Assembly: GCA_900547475.1 (NCBI GenBank) | Contig: URGW01000004.1 | Location: forward strand, 62,001 to 126,000 | DNA length: 64,000 bases | Reading direction: 5' to 3' | Origin: an uncultured Clostridium sp. | GTDB taxonomy: Bacteria; Bacillota; Clostridia; Clostridiales; Clostridiaceae | Shown: positions 42,342 to 50,699 of the stretch, piece by piece | Layout: every line of letters starts with the position of its first letter | How positions within the stretch are numbered: the first letter of the stretch is position 1 | The notes under the pieces: model-generated | Told to the model about the DNA's origin: nothing | What the model saw: only the letters and a program-made list of their open reading frames with translations | Database searches by the model: none | Translations under genes and position numbers: made by a program

Positions 42342-43421
42342 TTATATGCTATTTATATAATCCTCTGTGTTTATTCCCCACTCCTCATATTCATCCCTAA
42401 GAGTATAATATTTTTTCTTGTATCTAAGCCATATCTCTCCATCATCAACAAACTTTCCTATGGCATTATTTCTAGTTAAAAAGTATGATAAATGCCACTG
42501 AAAATCATAAAAATAATCACTGATATAAACCTTGGCATAATTATCAATTGCTTTTTTAATTTCAGCAAAACTATATTTCGACATAGCTTTATTTATACTG
42601 TCTATAACTTTAATATTTAAACTAACAGATTTACCTATTTTCTTACTATTCCAATGATTAATTATATTTATATATATTTTATTATTTATAAATATTTTAT
42701 TATTATTATTATTTATATATATATTATTACGTGGAGTAGATACATTATCGTATCCCCCTTGGTCATCACTAGATACATCAGCATATCTAGTACTAGGTAC
42801 ATCCTTGTATCTACCTTCATCACAACTAGATACATCAGCATGTCTACTTACATCACTAGTTTCATCAATGTATCTACTTTCTTCATGACTAGATACCTCA
42901 GTGTAACCACCTTCTCCATTACCAGTTACATCAGCGTATCCAGTACTAGGTATATCCTTGTATCTATCTTTCTCACAACTAGATACATCAGCATGTCCAC
43001 TTGTTCCACTAGTTTCATCAGTGTATCTACCTTGTACATTACTAGGTACATCAGCATATCTACCTTTTTCTCTTATAGATACATCAGTGTAACCACTTTG
43101 TGCATTACTAGATACATGATTGTATCCATTATCTTCAACATCCTTACCCGACAAATAATCCTTTATTATCACATATACATTTTTCTTTCCACATTTCTTT
43201 TCAATTCTTATATAATTCTTAGCTTGCAATTTCCTTAATATACTATAAATACATTCCTTATTCTTAATACAAAAATAATCCAATAAAGACTTCAATCCTA
43301 TAGAAATAACATTACTATCTTCAAAATCAAATGACTTTAATGCAATAAGCATATCTCTTTCTCTTCTGTTAATTTCCTTATCTAGTACAAGCTTATGTAA
43401 TATATCTAAATGCTTCCCCAT
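42342..43421 (-). CDS. winged-helix/DnaD-like replication protein with tandem-repeat linker
   Basis: 359 residues. N-terminal winged helix (1-90, RRERDMLIALKSF and IYSILRKLQAKNYIRIEKK), typical of phage replication initiators. Residues 99-228 are a linker of about a dozen 11-residue units with core (R)YxDVSSxxxG. An Asn-rich stretch follows (231-247). The C-terminal domain (252-345, INHWNSKKIG and AIDNYAKVYISDYFYDF) resembles the C-terminal part of Clostridium phage replication proteins that contact helicase. It is placed directly before the DnaB-like gene, as initiator and loader usually are. The repeat linker is not a feature of the family that I know. Confidence 0.8.
   Translation of the reverse strand: MGKHLDILHKLVLDKEINRRERDMLIALKSFDFEDSNVISIGLKSLLDYFCIKNKECIYSILRKLQAKNYIRIEKKCGKKNVYVIIKDYLSGKDVEDNGYNHVSSNAQSGYTDVSIREKGRYADVPSNVQGRYTDETSGTSGHADVSSCEKDRYKDIPSTGYADVTGNGEGGYTEVSSHEESRYIDETSDVSRHADVSSCDEGRYKDVPSTRYADVSSDDQGGYDNVSTPRNNIYINNNNNKIFINNKIYINIINHWNSKKIGKSVSLNIKVIDSINKAMSKYSFAEIKKAIDNYAKVYISDYFYDFQWHLSYFLTRNNAIGKFVDDGEIWLRYKKKYYTLRDEYEEWGINTEDYINSI
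42738..43127 (-). repeat. degenerate 33-bp coding tandem repeats
   Basis: Units of ~33 bp (10-12 codons) containing GATACATCAG/GTATCTA-type words on the plus strand, about 12 copies. Higher-order order is visible: the unit series TDETS - HADVSSC - RYKDxPST - YADV occurs twice about 51 codons apart. Confidence 0.85.
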
Positions 43422-43445
43422 AACTTAAACCCACCTTTCTATATA

Positions 43446-43479
43446 CCCTAGAGATGTTATTTTTTCCAACATCCCCAGG
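43446..43479 (-). terminator. hairpin upstream of the DnaD-like gene
   Basis: CCTAGAGATGTT and AACATCCCCAGG pair with small bulges. It is located between the DUF2800-like gene and the winged-helix gene. No long T tract follows, so it could be an RNA-processing or weak termination site. Confidence 0.4.
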
Positions 43480-43490
43480 ATATAGTTTTA

Positions 43491-44033
43491 CTAAATTAAT
43501 GTATATTCACACTGATGTAAAAGAGCTTCCACTCCTACTTGAAATATTGATACTAATAATATATTAGGTTGAATTACTGTTAAATTAATTACTTCACTAC
43601 TTGTCTGAGTCAAGAACTTATCTATAACTCCAAGTCCAATTATCTTCATTTCTGGTGACTCATAAATATTAATAACATCCTCTTCCCTAGATATTATTTT
43701 AATTACTTCAATACTATTTTTAGTTAATAAAATTACATCACAAACTTTAGTAGTAAAATATCCCTTAAGCTGAATCATCACTTTTTCATTAAACAAAACC
43801 TTAAGCTCCACATCACTCTCTTTTATTTCCTCAATTCTTCGAACAACTTCATTAAAAGAAATATGTGAAAGATTTTCTATAACCCCACAATAATATTCAT
43901 TAGAATAAATATCTACTACCTCTTCTGTAAACTCTTTTTCATCAATAATTGAAAGATACTTTTTTACTTTTAAAATAGCTAAAGACTTTATAAGTTCCTC
44001 TCTTTGATTAATAATATTCTTAATATTTTTCAT
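43491..44033 (-). CDS. small DUF2800-like protein, catalytic site apparently lost
   Basis: 180 residues. Its C-terminal half (GYFTTKVCDVILLTKNSIEV, then MKIIGLGVIDKF and NLTVIQPNILLVS) follows the layout of DUF2800, a Cas4/PD-(D/E)XK-type phage protein where one expects GTxDxxI, LxVIDLKYG, QLxLYALG and MTIVQPR. Here the Asp and Lys of IDLKYG are replaced (IKIISRE) and the N-terminal domain is missing. I therefore read it as a decayed or repurposed phage nuclease relative. It precedes the replication genes on the same strand, which supports a prophage origin. The assignment rests on pattern similarity only. Confidence 0.45.
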   Translation of the reverse strand: MKNIKNIINQREELIKSLAILKVKKYLSIIDEKEFTEEVVDIYSNEYYCGVIENLSHISFNEVVRRIEEIKESDVELKVLFNEKVMIQLKGYFTTKVCDVILLTKNSIEVIKIISREEDVINIYESPEMKIIGLGVIDKFLTQTSSEVINLTVIQPNILLVSIFQVGVEALLHQCEYTLI

Positions 44034-44150
44034 GATTCATACCCCCACTTCCATTTAATAATTAAAGTTTACTCCTGAAATATTAAAGGAATATAAATTG
44101 AAGAAAGTTTTTTTATTAAAATTGTAAAATAGATATATTTCCATACAAAA

Positions 44151-44183
44151 AACTCAGAAATGAAATTATTTCACCTCTGAGTT
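44151..44183 (-). terminator. terminator after the orphan winged-helix gene
   Basis: AACTCAGA...TCTGAGTT with inner TGAAAT/ATTTCA pairing, followed by TTTTTTG on the minus strand. Confidence 0.8.
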
Positions 44184-44199
44184 AAAAAAATACTATAAA

Positions 44200-44895
44200 T
44201 TAATTAATTTTATATCCTATGGATCTAATGCTTTTAATATACCCACTTAACATTAAAGTTTTCTTCAAATTACTAATATGAACATCTATAGTTCTATCAC
44301 ATAATGATATACCAGTTCCCCATATATTATCTAAAATCTGACTTCTACTCAAAACCTGTCCTTCATATTCTAACAAAAGCTTTAATATCTTAATTGGCAT
44401 CATTCCCAACTTTACATATTCTCCATTTACTTTTGCAGTAAAATTTATAAAATCCACTTCAATATTATTATAAGTCCATATATTATCAACTTTCTTCATA
44501 TTAATTACTGGTTTCTTATTATTTAAAATACAATTACTACATTTTTTATAACACTTATCCCCTTTATTTAAACCTTTACATTTGTTTTGTTGATAATCCA
44601 TAAAATCAATTTTTGTTACTACTTGTTCATTCTTAACATTACTATAAGAATGCTTATTATTAATTTCATTAATAAAATTACTATTTCTCATTGCATTTAC
44701 TCCAAGTTGAAATGCAGTAGTAAGGAACTCTTCCATAAACTTTTTTTCATAAATTTCAAATAACTCGCTTTCAGTATATTCCTCTTCATTATTAATATCA
44801 TTTCCTTCATCATCACTTTTAATAAATAATGAATTAAAAATCTTAATATATTTACTGTACTTGTCCACATTATTGTAGCCATTATTATTTCCCAT
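44200..44895 (-). CDS. orphan winged-helix (OmpR-type) protein with Cys cluster instead of a receiver
   Basis: I place the start at 44895 (231 residues) because GGGGGT lies 9 nt upstream; the ATG at 44934 has no site. The N-terminal ~100 residues are helical and Asn/Glu rich and do not form a receiver domain. Residues 106-122 hold four cysteines (C-x8-C-x3-C-x2-C), which could bind a metal or iron-sulfur cluster. The C-terminal ~90 residues are a clear transcriptional-regulatory winged helix (MMPIKILKLLLEYEGQVLSR, DRTIDVHISNLKKTL, IRSIGYKIN). It is likely a phosphorylation-independent, possibly redox- or metal-sensing regulator. Targets unknown. Confidence 0.65.
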   Translation of the reverse strand: MGNNNGYNNVDKYSKYIKIFNSLFIKSDDEGNDINNEEEYTESELFEIYEKKFMEEFLTTAFQLGVNAMRNSNFINEINNKHSYSNVKNEQVVTKIDFMDYQQNKCKGLNKGDKCYKKCSNCILNNKKPVINMKKVDNIWTYNNIEVDFINFTAKVNGEYVKLGMMPIKILKLLLEYEGQVLSRSQILDNIWGTGISLCDRTIDVHISNLKKTLMLSGYIKSIRSIGYKIN

Positions 44896-45085
44896 ATCAA
44901 TAATACCCCCTATTATCTTACAATCAACATCCATTAACGTTTTTAAAAGAATCTAATAATATATCTCTATTAAAAAATCCTTTCAAAACTCTATAATAAA
45001 GTAAAATACTATTTATTCTTAATTAAAAAATAAAATATTTCTATGCTTATTATTTTTAACCTCCTAATTGTATTTAGAAAAGTTA

Positions 45086-45206
45086 TTGAAGATGTTTACA
45101 AAATGTACTACAATGTAATTATTATGGTTAATTGTATACTTTTGGTATTCAATAACATTTTAGAGTAAATGTAGTTCCCGCTACTTTTGCTCTTTTTATT
45201 TTTTTA
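45086..45206 (+). ncRNA. candidate small RNA with promoter and terminator
   Basis: Plus-strand promoter TTGAAG (45086-45091), 17 bp, TACAAT (45109-45114). About 45 nt after the predicted start, AGAGTAAATGTAG and CTACTTTTGCTCT form a hairpin (45162-45193) ending in TTTTTATTTTTTT. There is no open frame between them and no plus-strand gene upstream whose transcript this terminator could end. The product would be ~80-85 nt. Not a family I recognise. The rest of 44935-45381 is AT-rich with nothing identifiable. Confidence 0.5.
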
Positions 45207-45381
45207 TAAAATAAATAATATTTATTAAAATAATTAATATAAGTTTTTACACTTATTTATTATTTAACTATATTTTACCATATTAAATATGATTTATTCA
45301 AGAATTTTACTTCATTTTTTTGACTATTTTCTAAAGCTACTTACTTATTTCAACTGGTTTTGTAAATTTATTTACATTCAT

Positions 45382-45903
45382 TTAATTTATTTTACAATTT
45401 GATATATTAGTCATGTTAATCTTATAAATTATTTTTTTAAAACTAATGATAAATTGTAAAATTATCACTCCAACAATTCCACCAATAAAATCTATAACTA
45501 TATCTCTAACACTACTATTTCTTCCAGGTATGTATAATTGTCTATACTCATCTATAACAGCATATAAAAGCACAATAAATAATGTATAAATTATACATTC
45601 CCTACTTTTTATATTAAAAGATTTTAAAGTTAAAAATACTATTAAAGCTAATACTAAAAACTCAAACCCATGTGCAAATTTTCTAATATATTTATTAAGC
45701 TTTTTGATAAACTCATCATCATTTCTAGTTATAATTGAATTATCACTATTATTAACGTTATTATTAATAACAGATTGAGTTTTATTAATTATCCCTTCTG
45801 TTATAAAAACACTTGTATTATTGGATGACTCTCCTGTTTGACTTGTGTTATAAGCAATAAATCCCATCCAAAATATACAAAATATTATAAATATCTTCTT
45901 CAC
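45382..45903 (-). CDS. VanZ family membrane protein
   Basis: 173 residues from a GTG with GGAGGG 6 nt upstream. One N-terminal membrane helix, an Asn/Ser-rich external loop (about 25-65), then three C-terminal helices with the VanZ hallmark KFAHGFEFLVLALIV and AVIDEYRQLYIPGRNSSVRD. VanZ gives low-level teicoplanin resistance in enterococci. Chromosomal relatives in clostridia have no proven role but are often near capsule loci. It stands alone here. Confidence 0.88.
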   Translation of the reverse strand: MKKIFIIFCIFWMGFIAYNTSQTGESSNNTSVFITEGIINKTQSVINNNVNNSDNSIITRNDDEFIKKLNKYIRKFAHGFEFLVLALIVFLTLKSFNIKSRECIIYTLFIVLLYAVIDEYRQLYIPGRNSSVRDIVIDFIGGIVGVIILQFIISFKKIIYKINMTNISNCKIN

Positions 45904-45976
45904 AAATAGCCCTCCTACAGTACTTTTATGAATAGTTAATCACATAATTATTTTTTTATAAAATTATTATTAACAC

Positions 45977-46420
45977 TTAAAATACTATACTACATCCCCT
46001 AAACTTTTCTAAAACCTTATTATTACAATCATCACCAATATATAAACTGCTTATTGCTAATTTTATATTTCTATATAAATCCTCTTCATCAATTTCCATA
46101 GTTATAAACTTAGTAATTTCATTACTTATATTAAGAAAAGCTTCACAACAACTAGATTTGCTATTTTCATCAACTAAGTTAAATACTAATGCTCTATAAA
46201 GAATATATCCATAAGTTACACTCAATTTTATATAATCAATAACTTCATTAGATTTAATTTTTTTAAACCTATATTTAATTCTTAGGATGTCTTCTTTACT
46301 ACATATCTCTTCATTAATAATAAAGTGTATTGCTGCATTTAGAAATTCTTCTTTTATACTTTCTACTACATTGTTTTCTAAATAATCTATAACTAATTTT
46401 TCTATGTTTGAGTTTTGCAT
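45977..46420 (-). CDS. hypothetical helical cytoplasmic protein
   Basis: 147 residues with a GGGGGT ribosome site. I do not recognise it. It is rich in Glu/Ile/Asn, predicted mostly helical, without signal or membrane segments, and holds four cysteines (ICSKED, SSCCEAF, DDCNN, RGCSIVF). It lies between galU copy 2 and VanZ, on the same strand. Confidence 0.65.
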   Translation of the reverse strand: MQNSNIEKLVIDYLENNVVESIKEEFLNAAIHFIINEEICSKEDILRIKYRFKKIKSNEVIDYIKLSVTYGYILYRALVFNLVDENSKSSCCEAFLNISNEITKFITMEIDEEDLYRNIKLAISSLYIGDDCNNKVLEKFRGCSIVF

Positions 46421-46478
46421 TTATTTTACCCCCTTTAAATTCTTAGCTTATACTAATAAATATATTATACACTAAAGA

Positions 46479-46506
46479 AATAAGCCATACAAAAGTATGA
46501 CTTATT
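46479..46506 (-). terminator. terminator after galU copy 2
   Basis: AATAAGCCATAC and GTATGACTTATT form an 11-12 bp stem with one mismatch and an AAAA loop. It closes the exopolysaccharide operon. Confidence 0.65.
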
Positions 46507-46524
46507 ATAATGACTTAAATATTT

Positions 46525-47397
46525 TTATTTTAAAATCCCTGTTAAATATTCAATAAATCCCTCTCTTAACTCTTCTTTTCTAAGAGCATATTCAACTGTA
46601 GCTTGAAGGAAGCCAAGCTTATCCCCTACATCATATCTTCTTCCTTCAAAATCATATGCATACATTGCTTCATGTTCAATAAGCTTAAGTAATGCATCTG
46701 TAAGTTGAATTTCATTTCCTTTACCAGGTTTAGTATTTTCTAATATTTCAAATATTTTTGGTGTAATTATATATCTACCTAATATTGCAACATTAGATGG
46801 TGATTCTTCTACTGATGGTTTTTCTACTAGGTCTTTAACCTTGTATACTCTATCTTCAATATGTAATCCACCAACTATACCATACTTATTAACATCTTGT
46901 GGTGCTACTGTTTGTACTCCTAAAACTGAAGTTTTATACTCACCATAGCAATCAATAAGTTGCTTTAAACATGGTTTTTGATCATTATAAACAACATCAT
47001 CACCAAGAAGTACTGCAAAAGGTTCATCTCCAACGAAAGTCTTTGCACAAAGGATAGCATGTCCTAATCCTCTTGGTTGTTTTTGTCTTATGAAATGAAC
47101 GTTAACCATATCTGATATTTCTCTAACCATTTCAAGCATTTGTTTTTTTCCTGCTTTTTCAAGCTCTATTTCTAGCTCAACACTTCTATCAAAATGGTCT
47201 TCTATACTCTTTTTATTTCTTCCTGTTATTATAAGAATCTCTTCTATACCTGATGCAACACACTCTTCTATTATGTATTGTAAAGTTGGCTTATCAACTA
47301 TTGGTAACATTTCCTTTGGTTGTGCTTTTGTTGCAGGTAAGAATCTTGTTCCCAGACCTGCTGCTGGTATTATTGCTTTTCTTATTTTCTTTTCCAT
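46525..47397 (-). CDS. galU: UTP-glucose-1-phosphate uridylyltransferase (copy 2, capsule locus)
   Basis: 290 residues with the same signatures as copy 1 (GLGTRFLPATKAQPKEMLP, LGDDVVY, LVEKPS). The main differences are at the C-terminus (REGFIEYLTGILK against RDSFIEYLKTIIK) and a few conservative changes such as IEDRVYK-neighbouring GL for GI. It is the last gene of the exopolysaccharide cluster, where it would supply UDP-glucose for the repeat unit. Its ribosome site is weaker than that of copy 1. Confidence 0.96.
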   Translation of the reverse strand: MEKKIRKAIIPAAGLGTRFLPATKAQPKEMLPIVDKPTLQYIIEECVASGIEEILIITGRNKKSIEDHFDRSVELEIELEKAGKKQMLEMVREISDMVNVHFIRQKQPRGLGHAILCAKTFVGDEPFAVLLGDDVVYNDQKPCLKQLIDCYGEYKTSVLGVQTVAPQDVNKYGIVGGLHIEDRVYKVKDLVEKPSVEESPSNVAILGRYIITPKIFEILENTKPGKGNEIQLTDALLKLIEHEAMYAYDFEGRRYDVGDKLGFLQATVEYALRKEELREGFIEYLTGILK

Positions 47398-47555
47398 ATT
47401 TTTTTACCCTTTTTAATTAAATTTTATATTATTTATTCAATTATATTTCCATATCTAATTTCTTAAAGGTACTGTAAAAATATATATTTTTTATGTTTTT
47501 ACAAATTATCGCTAAAAAATTTTACTACTTTAGATATTCATCGAAAATAATGAAA

Positions 47556-47720
47556 CTATCCTCTTATTTCTAAAGAATATGTATATGAATATATTCCAAT
47601 ATTATCTACACCTAAAACCCTAGAAATATATGGAGTTGAAACTAATGGAATTATAAAAGTAAATACCTGATAAATTACATTATATATAAAGTTTTTATTT
47701 GTACTTTTCATTTTATTCAA
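47556..47720 (-). pseudogene. 5' remnant of the flippase gene
   Basis: The first ~50 codons of the flippase gene (50549-50699) are repeated here without change, then the frame runs five more codons out of homology and stops at 47556 (TAG). The repeat is part of the 1,274-bp duplication 47570-48843. Confidence 0.92.
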
Positions 47721-48843
47721 TATTCCTCAAACTTTCTCTAAGATAATCAATAGATTTCTTTTTTAAAATATGAATATTTTTTTCGTAATCAGTATAATCA
47801 ACATCTCCTAGATAGTTGAAATTATCATCAAAATCATATGGAATAAGCCTATTCTCCATATTTAACTGTTTTAGTAATGTTATTACTCTATCATCATTTC
47901 CATACATTTCACCATTTTTAATTGTAATAAACTTTTTTCGGTATATCGTTGAAAAAATAGTTCCATGATAAGATGTTGTTAATACAAGTTCTGCATTTTT
48001 AATTAAATTTAAATATATAGAAGGACTTTCATATTCTGGTAAAATAAATCCAAAACTTTTAATAAGCTTAAAGTAATATGATTTTGTACTCCAAGTAATT
48101 ACTTTCAAATTATATTTATCCGCTATTTTTTTAACAAATTTACACATTTCCCTATCAAATGATGGAGAATAAAAAAATATATATTTATCCTTATCTTGAA
48201 GAGAATTATCCTCGATTTTTTTATAATCCTCTGCAGTTAATAATAATGTTGGATCTAAAAGCACTGGAACATCAATTCCAATCATTTCCTTAATCCACTT
48301 TTGTCCATTATTTTCTCTAATAGATAGACAGTCAAACCCCTTTAAATAATTACAATATTTTTCTTTATCATCTGTATAATCAGATATTTTTTTTGCACCA
48401 AAACTTGGCGTATATGCTATTTTCTTTGCCTCTTTAACCCATGGTAAAAAATATGCATCATCATAATCTTTTATTGTAATATTCCAAATTTGATCACTAC
48501 CTGCAATTACCGCTTTATATCCCTCTTCAGATATTTCAGACCCTTTTGTATATTCTTTACTTAAAACGAAATTTTTTTTCTTAAACTCTTCATATTTTTG
48601 ATTATTACGTTCAATCTTATTTATTACCGGCATAGTAAGTATATTTTTTATAATATTTTTTATTGAATCGTTCTTAAATCTAGTAGCATAAAGTTCTTTT
48701 TGTCCTTCAGAAGAAAAATCAACTATTTCCGCCTGATACCCTAATTTATGTACAGCTGTTTGTATTGCATACGATTCTAACATAGAACCACAATTATACG
48801 AATTGTGAAAAGTTATTATTCCAATTTTCATTTTATTTCTCCT
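47570..48843. repeat. 1,274-bp direct repeat, copy 1
   Basis: Identical, as far as I can compare by eye, to 50549-51822 at a constant offset of 2,979 bp. It starts inside the flippase gene and ends just before the ribosome site of the pyruvyl transferase (CTAG versus CTTC after TTTCTCC). Confidence 0.93.
47713..48831 (-). CDS. polysaccharide pyruvyl transferase family protein (copy 1)
   Basis: 372 residues, the same sequence as copy 2. Family features: N-terminal GIITFHNSYNCGSMLESYAI, the central AGSDQIWN motif and SYHGTIFSTIY near the C-terminus, as in CsaB/WcaK-type enzymes that add ketal pyruvate from phosphoenolpyruvate to sugars of surface polysaccharides. This copy lacks the intact flippase behind it, and the upstream 440 bp hold no gene, so it may be weakly expressed. 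The ribosome site here is TAGGAGAAAT, against AAGGAGAAAT in copy 2. Confidence 0.9.
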   Translation of the reverse strand: MKIGIITFHNSYNCGSMLESYAIQTAVHKLGYQAEIVDFSSEGQKELYATRFKNDSIKNIIKNILTMPVINKIERNNQKYEEFKKKNFVLSKEYTKGSEISEEGYKAVIAGSDQIWNITIKDYDDAYFLPWVKEAKKIAYTPSFGAKKISDYTDDKEKYCNYLKGFDCLSIRENNGQKWIKEMIGIDVPVLLDPTLLLTAEDYKKIEDNSLQDKDKYIFFYSPSFDREMCKFVKKIADKYNLKVITWSTKSYYFKLIKSFGFILPEYESPSIYLNLIKNAELVLTTSYHGTIFSTIYRKKFITIKNGEMYGNDDRVITLLKQLNMENRLIPYDFDDNFNYLGDVDYTDYEKNIHILKKKSIDYLRESLRNIE

Positions 48844-49283
48844 AGTATAATGTTTTTTGTAGTTAGTTTTAAGTTAATTTCCAATACCTAAACTTGCTAC
48901 AATTAAAAAAGGATTACTGGAAATTCAAAAAACATCTTAGAATTAATCCTAAATGTTAATATTGGTGTATTAAATTATTGGAACATATATATTCGAATTT
49001 TCTTTGCTTACCAAATTGATAGTTATTCTTAAAAACAACATTTCTCTAATTGTACTTTTACCTTTTAATTTAATAATTATTGTGATTATTATTTATATTA
49101 GTATAGTAGATAATTTTTATCATAATTAATAATTTAATTCTTATTATTGATAAAATATTTATACATTACTAATTAGGTATAATCTTCAATACTAATTTTT
49201 CTAAATTAATTACTTTAGTCATTAATTCAAATTCAAACAGAAAAATATTTAAATAATCTCTAACAATTTAAATAAATACATTC
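48844..49283. other. gene-free stretch in the exopolysaccharide locus
   Basis: 440 bp of AT-rich DNA between pyruvyl transferase copy 1 and the flippase stop. I see no open frame with a start and ribosome site and no clear terminator. It may be the decayed end of a gene lost in the rearrangement that created the 1,274-bp repeat. Confidence 0.5.
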
Positions 49284-50699
49284 TTATTTATTTTTTTTGT
49301 TTATACCTAAAAAGTCATTTAAGATATATTTATAGTTAATAATAAAATAAATAACTATTGCATTAAATACTTGTACTATTATTTTCACATAAATATTTTC
49401 TATTAAGCTACCTATTACAATCAAATAAATCATAATAATAAATGATTTTAATATTATTGGAATTATTTTTTTTAAATTTCTTAAATAGTTAATTTGTTTT
49501 TTAGTATATATAACTTGATACAACAAAACTGAAAATTCTGCAGCAATCGTTCCAATACAAGCTCCATATGCTCCATAATTTTTTATAAGAATAATATTAA
49601 ACATCAAATTAATTATTGCTCCAATCACTGTTGACATAACATATATTTTATTTTTTGATTTAGGTATTAAATAATTACTTCTTATAATATTTGTCATCGA
49701 TCCAAACACTATTGTTGGTAATAAAAGTATTATTATATTTGCTGTTTTTAAAAATTCTTCTCCAAAAAACATTATTGTAAAATCTTTAGAAATCACAAAT
49801 AACCCCAATACCATAGGTATTATAAAAAAATAACATAAATAGAATGTTGATGAAAATTTATTATCTAATTCTTTATCACTAGATTTTGCTATATGGGGCA
49901 TCATCACAGTTCCTAATGCACTAACAAAACTAATAGGTATATTAATAATTTTTTCTGCACTCTCATAATATCCAAGCTCTGTTGTATTGGCAAAAAAACC
50001 TATCATAGTTTTATCCATAACTCTATATACACTATATGATATTACTGGTATAAAAAGCATTAAACACTGAGGTAAGTGAGAAAATATTTCTTTTAAAGAC
50101 ACCTTGCAAAAGGAAACTCTTTTTCTAATAAATATCCATAAATATACTTGACTAATCAATGTGCTAATGCTCATAATTAAAGTATATAACCATAAGTCAT
50201 TGCTGCTTTTAACTAAAGCAAAAATTAATACTAACGATAATATCTTTATTATAACATTTCTTGATATTGTAATTTTAAACTCTTCCATCCCAAAAAAGAA
50301 CCAATTAATATCAAATGCACTAGATATTAAAAATATAGATTGAATTACCAAAATTCCTTTATGATCATAATTATAAAATATTATAAAATTATAAAATATT
50401 ATAATCATTAGAATATTACAAATTAATTGCAAAAAGTAAATAGAAAAAAACTTTTGTGATAATTTCTTTCTATCAGAACTACATTTCGCTATCTCTCGAG
50501 CACCATAATTATTTATACCTAACATTGATGCAAGCATAAAATAATATACTAAAGAATATGTATATGAATATATTCCAATATTATCTACACCTAAAACCCT
50601 AGAAATATATGGAGTTGAAACTAATGGAATTATAAAAGTAAATACCTGATAAATTACATTATATATAAAGTTTTTATTTGTACTTTTCATTTTATTCAA
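49284..50699 (-). CDS. wzx: Wzx-type oligosaccharide flippase
   Basis: 471 residues with about 12-14 membrane helices (MATE/MOP superfamily; N-terminal YQVFTFIIPLVSTPYISRVLG is typical). It flips the lipid-linked repeat unit across the membrane before polymerisation by Wzy. The frame can start at TTG 50699, overlapping the pyruvyl transferase stop by 8 nt with GAGGA close upstream, or at ATG 50690 directly after that stop. The first ~150 bp are shared with the repeat at 47570. Confidence 0.92.
   Translation of the reverse strand: MNKMKSTNKNFIYNVIYQVFTFIIPLVSTPYISRVLGVDNIGIYSYTYSLVYYFMLASMLGINNYGAREIAKCSSDRKKLSQKFFSIYFLQLICNILMIIIFYNFIIFYNYDHKGILVIQSIFLISSAFDINWFFFGMEEFKITISRNVIIKILSLVLIFALVKSSNDLWLYTLIMSISTLISQVYLWIFIRKRVSFCKVSLKEIFSHLPQCLMLFIPVISYSVYRVMDKTMIGFFANTTELGYYESAEKIINIPISFVSALGTVMMPHIAKSSDKELDNKFSSTFYLCYFFIIPMVLGLFVISKDFTIMFFGEEFLKTANIIILLLPTIVFGSMTNIIRSNYLIPKSKNKIYVMSTVIGAIINLMFNIILIKNYGAYGACIGTIAAEFSVLLYQVIYTKKQINYLRNLKKIIPIILKSFIIMIYLIVIGSLIENIYVKIIVQVFNAIVIYFIINYKYILNDFLGINKKNK

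Noticed and set aside
42654..43238. 194-codon plus-strand frame rich in Tyr/Ile/Ser/Thr
   Set aside because: Antisense shadow of the tandem-repeat replication gene; no ribosome site, and the repeats alone keep it open.
49284..50699. Flippase as a possible antibiotic MATE exporter
   Set aside because: The MOP/MATE fold is shared, but the position between pyruvyl transferase, polymerase and glycosyltransferase genes strongly favours Wzx.
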